A DNA stretch of 64,000 nt, from NCBI GenBank assembly GCA_033852075.1, contig JAWSVC010000014.1:1-64000 (forward strand), written 5' to 3'. This DNA is from QZLE01 sp033852075. Its GTDB lineage: Bacteria > Pseudomonadota > Gammaproteobacteria > QZLD01. The notes below the pieces were generated by a model. It made no database searches, was not told where the DNA came from, and saw only the letters and a program-made list of their open reading frames with translations. Position numbers and translations under genes: made by a program. Position 1 is the first letter of the stretch; the number at the start of each line of letters is the position of its first letter. This document shows positions 44,230 through 51,979 of this stretch, one piece after another.

Positions 44230-47200
44230 ATGAATGAAAAAAGAACCATAAAAAAAGATATCTCTAGACTATTTATTATTATTGCAATTTCGATTTCAGT
44301 AACTGCATCCTTATTTACTATAACATCAGTTAAAAGAATGGTTGAAAGCCATATTAGTGAAAATCTTTTAGCAGTCGCTCAATTAAAGATGGATGCTATA
44401 GAGACAAGGTTTAAGCACGGAATATCCTTGGCAGATCAAATATCATTAGATATTGATGTGCGTAATAATTTTATGGATGCGGTTGTAAGAGATGGAAATT
44501 CTGAGCAAATCACTAAGTCAAAGCAACAACTAAGAACCATATTAGAAGAGAAGCTTGGGGTATCAACAGATATAATTTGGGCAGACCTATATGATGTAAA
44601 TTATAAATTGGTTGCCAAAATCGGGAATGAAAATGTAATTGATAGTGAGTCAGTGTATAAACATGATGACGATATAAACAGTATTAGAGAGTCAAGAATT
44701 GGTGACTTTTATGCTATTGGTGAAGATATTTATCACAACATTATCATGCCAATTTTTCATCCGCTTAGAACATATGACGTAATCGGTTATATGGTAATTA
44801 GTCATCATTGCCCATACCAGTTTAATAATTTTAATAATTTTAATAAATTTACAATGTTTGGCAAAACCGGTGAATTTATTGTTGCCCAAAAACAAAATAA
44901 TGAAATAGTTATAATTAGCAAATTAAGGCATAAACAAAGCTTACCTTTAACCGAAAAATATTCTTTGGGTTCAGACTTGCAAAATATACTTGCAAGCGCA
45001 TTTTCTGGAGTTGGTGGGCATATTAGAGGTTTGGATTATAGAGGAAAAGAGGTGGTTTCCTCTTATCTGTATTTGGAAAATGAAAAAATTGCTGTAATTG
45101 CAAAGATTGATAGTGACGAGGTTTTTGAAGATGTTGAATGGCTGTGTGCCGGATTATTTCTGATTCTATTAGCAGCAGTAATAATAACCTATTTTTTCGT
45201 ATCTAAAAAACTTGAGCGGGCATTAGAGCCAGTAGCAGAGCTTGAACATGGAGCAAGAATATTTGCGCAAGGGGATCTTGGTTACCGTATTCCAATTATT
45301 GGTAGTAACGAGCTTAGTCGCTTAACCAGGATTTTTAACGGCATGGCTGAGAAGCTAGAAAAAGTTACAGCATCTAAAGAAGAATTAAATAATCAGATCG
45401 AAAAACAGCGAGAAGTTGAACGGCAACTGTATGAAGAAAGAGCAAAACTAGAGGCAATATTTGAATCAAATAACGATAGTATTGTGGTATGGGATAAAGA
45501 TTATTACCACATATATGTAAATCGTGCAGCAGCTAAGAAAATTAGTAGAACTAAACGCAGAATTATTGGGAAAAACGTTAAAGAAGTGTTTGCAGATCGT
45601 CCTGATATTGCAGAGTTCTGGATGAGTAAAGTTAAACAAGTGTTCACTGATGGTGAGCCTTTGGAATCAAGTCAAGAATTTAATCTTTACGGTAAACACT
45701 TTTATGCTGAATTTACGATATCTCCAATTGTAAGTGAAGGTGATGAAATTATTGCCGTAGGCATGATCCTTCGAGATATAACCAAACGTAAACTTGCTGA
45801 GGATTCCGCTAGAGAATCAAGACAAATGTTACATAATGTTATTAATAGTATCCCGGTAAGTGTTTTTTGGAAAGATGTTGATAGTAGATTCCTTGGTGCA
45901 AATATGAACTTAGCTAAAATGCTAGGATTTAATTCACCTGAAGAATTAATAGGTAAAACTGATTTTGATATAAATAGTAAGGAGTTTGCAGAAGATTATA
46001 GAAAAGATGATCTAGAGGTTATGGAGAGTAAACAGCCAAAGCTTAATTATGAGGAAAACTTTATTGATGAGAATGGAAATAAAATAGTTATTAATACTTC
46101 TAAGGTTCCATTGTTACGCAATGATGGCACAGTATATAGTGTCCTTGGGTGTTTTGTAGATGTTACCGAACGTTTTAATTTTATTGAAAGGCTCAAAGAA
46201 GCACAACGTGAAGCTGATCTTGCTAATAAATCTAAAAGTGACTTTTTGGCCTCTATGAGCCATGAGATTCGTACCCCAATAAATGCCATAATTGGAATGG
46301 CAGATGTTCTGGAACAAAGTGGCATTAACTCTAGTCAAAGCGAATATATCAAAATATTAAAGGCTGCCGGTGAAAACTTATCCCATCTTGTTAATAATAT
46401 TCTGGATTATACCAAGATAGAAACGGGTGATATTGAGTTACATGACGAAGAATTTTCTTTAGGGGATGCATTAAATGATTCAGTAAATCTAATTATGTTG
46501 AAGACACATGAAAAGAATATTTATCTGAATATGAATGTTGATGCAGAGGTACAGTTACGATTATACGGTGATCTAGGTAAATTAAGACAGATATTATTAA
46601 ATTTATTGAATAATGCAGCAAAATTTACCAATAGTGGCGGTATAGATCTAAATGTATCTGAATGGCAGCATGCAACGCCAGGTAAATATATGCTCCTTTT
46701 CGAGATAGTTGATACGGGATCTGGAATACCTGCCGCTAAGATAGAAACCATTTTTGAAAGATTCATCAGGCTTGATGATTCTGATTCTCAAGGCGGTGCG
46801 GGATTAGGTTTGTCTATATGCAAAGAATTAGTGTCGGCACTTGGTGGTGAAATATGGGTGGAAAGCGAAGAAGGTAAAGGTAGTAAATTTAGCTTTACTG
46901 CGTCGTTTAAACCGCTGGATATGATGAAGATGGTAAAACATCAAAATTCTGGAAAACTCTCATTAAGAGGTACGGTTGCTAATGTATGTTGTAATAGTCT
47001 GGATTTATCTGAGCAAATGATAAAGACATTAGAAGAGTGGAAGATTAGGGTTAAGCATACAACAGAGCCAACAGAAAAATGCATTGCTGAAAAATCTGAT
47101 TTTATAATTTTAATGCCAGATGAAAAAATGCTGGATGCCATGGTTGAGAGGTATAAAAAAGAGGATCTGGAAAAAGTTGCGGATAAGGTAATAATTATTC

Positions 47201-47757
47201 CGCAAAATCCGGATGTATTAGAGTCTGAAAAATTGAATAAGCTGGGTTTAAAAATATATTTGAATCAGCCTATAGTTAGAAAAGAACTGTATGACCAATT
47301 GGATCGAATCCATAAACAGCGCGATAAAAATTCAGGATCTCCTGTATCATCTGATGGTAAATTCAAATGGTATGATCCTGCCAGGGTTCGTGTATTGATT
47401 GCAGATGATGATCCGATAACAAAAAAAGTTATGCGCCTGGCATTTGAAAATCTTGGTTATTGTATTGATATTGCCAGTAATGGTAACGAAGTATTGGAAT
47501 TTATGAAAAAAGATTTCTATGACATCGTATTTATGGATACCGATATGCCGGAGATGGATGGTAATGAAACAACCAGACAAATAAGAGAACTGGAAAAAGA
47601 TAGCGAAACAAGGGTTCCTATTGTCGCAGTTACCGCTAAGGTGTTTGATGAAGATCGTAAAAAGGCATTTGATTCAGGAATTGATTGGTTTTTGTCTAAA
47701 CCGATAATTGTAGAGCAGATGGTGGAGGCTATAAATAAGCTGGTCAAATTGAATTAA
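44230..47757 (+). CDS. Membrane-bound hybrid sensor histidine kinase
   Basis: A 1175-residue kinase. Two membrane helices (about 13-33 and 307-328) bracket a periplasmic Cache-like sensor domain, followed by HAMP, a coiled coil and two PAS domains (about 410-530 and 535-655). HisKA has His678 in SHEIRTPINAIIGM; HATPase shows DTGSGIPAAKIET and GGAGLGLSICKEL. Then comes a degenerate receiver-like domain (about 915-1030), without a clear Asp pocket, and a complete receiver with Asp1103 in MDTDMPEMDG and Lys near FLSKP. There is no Hpt domain, so a separate phosphotransfer protein is needed. The Cache region contains a three-fold FNN tandem repeat. It converges with a GGDEF gene, which may be its functional neighbour. 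The ribosome site is weak. Confidence 0.9.
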   Translation: MNEKRTIKKDISRLFIIIAISISVTASLFTITSVKRMVESHISENLLAVAQLKMDAIETRFKHGISLADQISLDIDVRNNFMDAVVRDGNSEQITKSKQQLRTILEEKLGVSTDIIWADLYDVNYKLVAKIGNENVIDSESVYKHDDDINSIRESRIGDFYAIGEDIYHNIIMPIFHPLRTYDVIGYMVISHHCPYQFNNFNNFNKFTMFGKTGEFIVAQKQNNEIVIISKLRHKQSLPLTEKYSLGSDLQNILASAFSGVGGHIRGLDYRGKEVVSSYLYLENEKIAVIAKIDSDEVFEDVEWLCAGLFLILLAAVIITYFFVSKKLERALEPVAELEHGARIFAQGDLGYRIPIIGSNELSRLTRIFNGMAEKLEKVTASKEELNNQIEKQREVERQLYEERAKLEAIFESNNDSIVVWDKDYYHIYVNRAAAKKISRTKRRIIGKNVKEVFADRPDIAEFWMSKVKQVFTDGEPLESSQEFNLYGKHFYAEFTISPIVSEGDEIIAVGMILRDITKRKLAEDSARESRQMLHNVINSIPVSVFWKDVDSRFLGANMNLAKMLGFNSPEELIGKTDFDINSKEFAEDYRKDDLEVMESKQPKLNYEENFIDENGNKIVINTSKVPLLRNDGTVYSVLGCFVDVTERFNFIERLKEAQREADLANKSKSDFLASMSHEIRTPINAIIGMADVLEQSGINSSQSEYIKILKAAGENLSHLVNNILDYTKIETGDIELHDEEFSLGDALNDSVNLIMLKTHEKNIYLNMNVDAEVQLRLYGDLGKLRQILLNLLNNAAKFTNSGGIDLNVSEWQHATPGKYMLLFEIVDTGSGIPAAKIETIFERFIRLDDSDSQGGAGLGLSICKELVSALGGEIWVESEEGKGSKFSFTASFKPLDMMKMVKHQNSGKLSLRGTVANVCCNSLDLSEQMIKTLEEWKIRVKHTTEPTEKCIAEKSDFIILMPDEKMLDAMVERYKKEDLEKVADKVIIIPQNPDVLESEKLNKLGLKIYLNQPIVRKELYDQLDRIHKQRDKNSGSPVSSDGKFKWYDPARVRVLIADDDPITKKVMRLAFENLGYCIDIASNGNEVLEFMKKDFYDIVFMDTDMPEMDGNETTRQIRELEKDSETRVPIVAVTAKVFDEDRKKAFDSGIDWFLSKPIIVEQMVEAINKLVKLN

Positions 47758-47781
47758 ATTCTGGCTTATTTTTCCTAATAC

Positions 47782-47870
47782 TGCGTTATAACTGCAGGCT
47801 TTTTTCATCACATATTATTTATATGCATCCTCAAAAAGGCTTCGCTATGCCTTGTCTTAGAAAAAATATT
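47782..47870. repeat. Dispersed repeat of about 90 bases, copy 1
   Basis: Recurs at 51375-51465 with roughly three bases in four the same, including CAGGCTTTTTTC, TCACATATT and GGCTTCG..TATGCCTTGTCTT. It lies between a convergent gene pair and could contribute a bidirectional terminator through its GGC/GCC arms. No coding content. Confidence 0.65.
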
Positions 47871-47915
47871 CCCAGAATTAACTATGCGCATGAATAAAAA
47901 TGAAATTCCACAAAT

Positions 47916-49586
47916 CTAATATTCAACTCTATTACGACCATTCTCTTTAGCCTTATAAAGCATACTATCGGCATTAGAAATACAGGCTCTGGAATTTTGT
48001 GAGCAGTTACATGCGGCGCAGCCAATACTAATCGTTATGGTTATTTCATTGTCATCAATTATTACTGGTGTAGCTTCGATTTTAGACCTAACCCTTTCTG
48101 CAAAAAGTGCAGCCCCATCAATTGGGCAATCAGGAAGAATTACCACAAATTCTTCGCCACCATAGCGACAAACAACATCGGCAGATCGAGCCAAGTCACT
48201 GATTGTATCTGCAACCTGTTTAAGAGCAATGTTCCCAGCTTCGTGACCATGGGTGTCATTGAAATCTTTAAAATGATCGATATCGGCCATAACTAAACAT
48301 ATGGATTCATATTTCTTGGTTCGACGATTATTTTTTTCCAGCATATTGGCTAGAGCATTTTGGAAATATCCAAAATTATATAATCCAGTTAAATAATCAT
48401 GAGTGGCAATTTGTTGAAGTTTTTTTACCTTAATGTTTAAGCGTCGATTGAGGTCCTCAATTTGTTGTTTTTGATTTTCAATCTCTTCATACATTCGAGC
48501 ATTTTCCATGGCAATTCCCAAATATGAAGCAACGGCTTCAAGCATTTCTCTATCGCTGAAGTTTAGAATTGTCGTCTTAGAGAGTGTTCCCATCCAGAAA
48601 ACTCCGATTGCCTTTTCATTTTGTCTGATAGGGATAAATACAGTGCTTTTAATCTCTTTTATTTGATTGAGGGCATTGCGATCGTGTTCTGCCATCGGTA
48701 GGGAAATGACTTTATCTATATCTGGTATATAGATTAATGAATCATTTTCAAAGCAGGAGGACATGGCTCCGTCATTGGAAGATAAACTGCACAAATTATG
48801 GTTAGACCATACCTTAAGTTGGGAAATCTTTTCTTCGTATTCGGGACTAAGTGTTTTCCAGTGTTGAGGTATCAGAAAACCGTTTTCGTTGGTGAAAATG
48901 CTTCCAAAATGGAAACCATAGTGGGTGATCAGTCCAGAAAGAACGGTTTCAAATAATTCTGTAAAGCAACTAATCCCTCCAATGCTGTTAATTAATCCTA
49001 TTATTTGTTGATGCTTATCTCCGGATTCCTCAATGTTGTCATTCTGACGCACAAATACCTCATATTTATAACAAGAGTATATGTACGGAGTTATTACCTC
49101 TAGCATATTGTTAATATTTTCAATTTGCTCATCAGAGAAAGAATTACTATGAGAGATTGCCTGGAATGTACCAATAGTGTCATCATTAAAAATAAGTGGG
49201 AACACAATAAATTCAGTTATAGACCAAGCATCGAAAACGGTGCTTATATGGTCATCATAACGGCTTATATTGTCCTTATTTAGAAGTATGTGGTGTTTGC
49301 TTTTAATCGCCTCAATATCAGGAATATTTTTATTAACATCAATGTGATAGCCAAGAAGTGATCCCTCTAAGGCTTTGAGTTGATCTATTAAGTGAATTGA
49401 TTCAACATTTAGATATTCTTTATTGAAGTCTAAACAGTAGAATATACAGCTGTCGATATCAGTATTTTCGAATAAAAAAGATGCAGCAGAATCCAAACAT
49501 TGTTTTAGATCAATTTTTCCTGCAAGTAGCTGATAAATTTTCTTTTCTAAATCATTTATATTCATTTTTATAAAAATATTGTCCAT
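47916..49586 (-). CDS. GAF-GGDEF diguanylate cyclase
   Basis: A 556-residue cytoplasmic protein with no membrane helices. Two GAF-like domains (about 20-185 and 200-370) are followed by a coiled coil (about 372-395) and a GGDEF domain (about 395-556). The active-site motif GGEEF is at 476-480 with RxxD (RSAD) five residues before it, so product inhibition is expected. It should make cyclic di-GMP in response to a ligand bound by the GAF domains. Cys is frequent in the C-terminal GGDEF tail (AACNCSQNSRAC). A second in-frame ATG at 49565 is an alternative start. It is convergent with the hybrid kinase. Confidence 0.9.
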   Translation of the reverse strand: MDNIFIKMNINDLEKKIYQLLAGKIDLKQCLDSAASFLFENTDIDSCIFYCLDFNKEYLNVESIHLIDQLKALEGSLLGYHIDVNKNIPDIEAIKSKHHILLNKDNISRYDDHISTVFDAWSITEFIVFPLIFNDDTIGTFQAISHSNSFSDEQIENINNMLEVITPYIYSCYKYEVFVRQNDNIEESGDKHQQIIGLINSIGGISCFTELFETVLSGLITHYGFHFGSIFTNENGFLIPQHWKTLSPEYEEKISQLKVWSNHNLCSLSSNDGAMSSCFENDSLIYIPDIDKVISLPMAEHDRNALNQIKEIKSTVFIPIRQNEKAIGVFWMGTLSKTTILNFSDREMLEAVASYLGIAMENARMYEEIENQKQQIEDLNRRLNIKVKKLQQIATHDYLTGLYNFGYFQNALANMLEKNNRRTKKYESICLVMADIDHFKDFNDTHGHEAGNIALKQVADTISDLARSADVVCRYGGEEFVVILPDCPIDGAALFAERVRSKIEATPVIIDDNEITITISIGCAACNCSQNSRACISNADSMLYKAKENGRNRVEY

Positions 49587-49827
49587 TAATTATTATTATA
49601 TTTATAAGATACAATAATGCCTGTTTTATTAAAAAAATCAAACTATAAGGTCACAAAATAAATTTTTGTAAGAACACCTAAAAAGGGAGTGGTAAAAAGC
49701 TAACAACGCTCTGAACTTGATAAAAACCAAATTAGTTAGTAAACGGTAATCAAGGCATTTGAATTTTTGTGTTAACTATGAAATATTCAGCGTCAGTAAA
49801 AATGATTATGTAATCTAAGGAGTAAAG

Positions 49828-51225
49828 ATGGGCTACATACAGTTACAGCAGATCGTAAAAGAAAGCGTAAAAGTAGGCGATCAGATTTCTGTGCAGGGTT
49901 GGGTAAGAACCAGAAGAGATTCCAAGGCAGGACTTTCTTTTATAGCTCTGCATGATGGCTCATGTTTTGATACCGTGCAGATAATTGCGCTGGATACTCT
50001 GGAAAATTATGAAGAGATTAAACGTCTGACAGCAGGTTGCTCAATTCAGATTCATGGAGTTATTAAAGAATCAGAAGGAGGGGGGCAGAAGTACGAAATT
50101 CATGCAGATAACATCGAAGTAATCGGATGGGTGGAAAATCCGGATACATACCCAGTATCCGCTAAACGTCATACCCTTGAATACTTGCGTGAATATGCCC
50201 ACTTGCGTCCAAGAACCAATGTTATCGGCGCAGTTACCAGAATAAGGCATTGTCTATCACAGGCAATCCACAATTTTTTCCACGAAAACGGTTTCTACTG
50301 GATTCATACCCCAATCGTTACCGCCAGTGACTGTGAAGGGGCTGGGGAGATGTTTCGCGTAAGTACGTTGGATATGAATAATTTACCACGAACTGAAGCT
50401 GATCATGTTGATTATAGTCAGGATTTTTTTGGCAAAGAATCATTTCTAACAGTATCAGGTCAGCTAAATGTTGAAACCTACTGTTGTGCAATGTCCAAGG
50501 TCTATACCTTTGGCCCAACCTTTAGAGCTGAAAATTCTAATACCAGTCGTCACCTGTCAGAATTCTGGATGATAGAGCCTGAAGTGGCGTTTGCCGATCT
50601 GAACCATGTAGCAAAATTAGCAGAGCAGATGCTTAAATACATAGTCAAAAGAGTGCTTGATGAGCGTAGAGACGACATGGAGTTCTTTGCTCAACGTATA
50701 GATAAAGAAGCAATAACCAGATTGGAAAAATTACTGAATTCCGAATTTATTGAGATCAACTATTGTCAGGCGATTGATATTCTTGAACAGTCAGGAGAAA
50801 AATTTGAATTTCCGGTTAAATGGGGAATCGATCTGCAATCGGAGCATGAACGATACTTATGTGAAAAACACTTTGATGCACCGGTCATCATTAAAAACTA
50901 TCCCCGTGATATAAAGGCTTTCTATATGCGCCAGAATGATGATGGCAAAACCGTAGCTGCAATGGATGTAATTGCACCAGGAATTGGAGAAATCATAGGT
51001 GGTAGTCAGCGCGAAGAAAGATTAGATAAATTTGATGCCAGACTTGATGAAATGGGGCTGAGTAAAGAAGATTATTGGTGGTATCGTGATTTACGTAGGT
51101 ATGGAACAGTACCGCATGCAGGGTTTGGATTGGGGTTTGAGAGGCTCATTTCATATGTGACCGGAATGAAGAATGTTAGAGATGTTATTCCATTTCCTAG
51201 AACCCCAGGCCACGCGCAATTCTAA
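49828..51225 (+). CDS. asnS: Asparaginyl-tRNA synthetase
   Basis: A 465-residue class II synthetase that charges tRNA-Asn. The N-terminal OB-fold anticodon domain holds VQGWVRTRRDSKAGLSF; motif 2 is around TFGPTFRAENSNTSRHLSEF (in the FRAE region) and motif 3 is GFGLGFERLISYVTG, ending with RDVIPFPRTPG. The family length is normal. AAGGAG lies 5 bases before ATG. It is a single gene followed by a block of repeats, so no operon partner is evident. Confidence 0.98.
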   Translation: MGYIQLQQIVKESVKVGDQISVQGWVRTRRDSKAGLSFIALHDGSCFDTVQIIALDTLENYEEIKRLTAGCSIQIHGVIKESEGGGQKYEIHADNIEVIGWVENPDTYPVSAKRHTLEYLREYAHLRPRTNVIGAVTRIRHCLSQAIHNFFHENGFYWIHTPIVTASDCEGAGEMFRVSTLDMNNLPRTEADHVDYSQDFFGKESFLTVSGQLNVETYCCAMSKVYTFGPTFRAENSNTSRHLSEFWMIEPEVAFADLNHVAKLAEQMLKYIVKRVLDERRDDMEFFAQRIDKEAITRLEKLLNSEFIEINYCQAIDILEQSGEKFEFPVKWGIDLQSEHERYLCEKHFDAPVIIKNYPRDIKAFYMRQNDDGKTVAAMDVIAPGIGEIIGGSQREERLDKFDARLDEMGLSKEDYWWYRDLRRYGTVPHAGFGLGFERLISYVTGMKNVRDVIPFPRTPGHAQF

Positions 51226-51233
51226 AAAAACTA

Positions 51234-51344
51234 TTACGCTCACTTATGCTGTGTTAAAAAGTGCATTAAAACTGCTCACATACCTGTATGTATGCTCCGC
51301 GTATTTAAAGCACTTTTTGCCTTGCCTAAGTTTCGCTCATAACG
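51234..51344. repeat. Imperfect long inverted repeat
   Basis: Arms TTACGCTCACTTATGC and, reversed, the CTTAGGC/GCTCATAACG side pair imperfectly; AAAAAGTGC (51256-51264) and GCACTTTTT (51310-51318) pair perfectly, around a central perfect CATACCTGTATG hairpin. It lies just after asnS and may end its transcript or be a dispersed mobile repeat. Confidence 0.6.
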
Positions 51345-51374
51345 TTTTTTTCATTCGTATTTATTATCTAAATA

Positions 51375-51465
51375 TGGCGTCATTGCTCCAGGCTTTTTTC
51401 GTCACATATTTTATATATGCTTCCTCGCAAGGCTTCGATATGCCTTGTCTTTAAGTAAATATTTT
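51375..51465. repeat. Dispersed repeat of about 90 bases, copy 2
   Basis: Second copy of the element at 47782-47870, in the same orientation. The shared core runs from CAGGCTTTTTTC through TATGCCTTGTCTT, with scattered substitutions and one small gap. Confidence 0.65.
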
Positions 51466-51539
51466 GCAAATCGCGCCTCGATCTTGGAAAAATATACTTA
51501 GAATTCTTTTAAAAATATCGATTGGAACATTCCCACTCG

Positions 51540-51673
51540 TTCCCAACGTCCCCGTTGGGAATGCATACACTCTAGAAAATAAGCGCTCCCAAACTGGAGT
51601 TTGGGAGCGAGGAAGAAATCTTGAAATTGAAGCAAATCAAAAAAATTACGTCATTCCCAACTCGATTGGGAAT
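51540..51673. repeat. Cluster of three REP-like hairpins
   Basis: Three palindromes with related arms: 51540-51561 (TTCCCAAC / GTTGGGAA), 51585-51608 (GCTCCCAAACT / AGTTTGGGAGC, perfect) and 51653-51673 (ATTCCCAA / TTGGGAAT). The arrangement, with GGAACATTCCCACTCG just before it, is like REP/RAYT-associated repeats of gammaproteobacteria. No RAYT (IS200-like) transposase gene is nearby. Confidence 0.75.
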
Positions 51674-51774
51674 CTCGAAATGCTTGCACTAAACCCCCAG
51701 AATGAACGGGATTTTGAGTTTTAAATACTTTTCACCCCTTAATAACATTACCCAATAACGCTTTGCAGCAAATA

Positions 51775-51809
51775 GCAACATTTTCCCCGGACAGTAGTGG
51801 GCTTGACCG
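51775..51809. repeat. Dispersed intergenic repeat, copy 2
   Basis: Second copy of the sequence at 13-48. The 16 bases 51787-51802 are identical to 25-40. Confidence 0.55.
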
Positions 51810-51979
51810 GGCAATCCAGAAATCTTTTGGTATTTTAGTGTAATACAAGCATCATAAATCGGTGTTATTCTAATAAAAGATTGGATAAGTCGTTGATAAT
51901 TTAATAAACTATGCGCGGACCATTATGAATGGACGGCGTAATTTAAAGAAAATACGCTATTTACTCACGGGGAATCAAA

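Larger units (their letters stand above)
51226..51979. other. Repeat-filled intergenic region
   Basis: About 750 bases without a credible gene. It holds an imperfect inverted repeat (51234-51344), copy 2 of a 90-base dispersed repeat (51375-51465), three REP-like hairpins (51540-51673) and copy 2 of a 36-base repeat (51775-51809). The remainder is the leader of the serine-hydrolase gene, with GGGG about 10 bases before its ATG. A short ORF across the hairpins is not credible. Confidence 0.7.

Noticed and set aside
51540..51673. CRISPR array
   Set aside because: Only three unequal palindromes with no constant repeat and spacer lengths, and no cas genes.
51464..51724. An 86-codon plus-strand frame across the hairpins
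   Set aside because: It lies over palindromic repeats, has no ribosome site, and reads as low-complexity translation of repeats.
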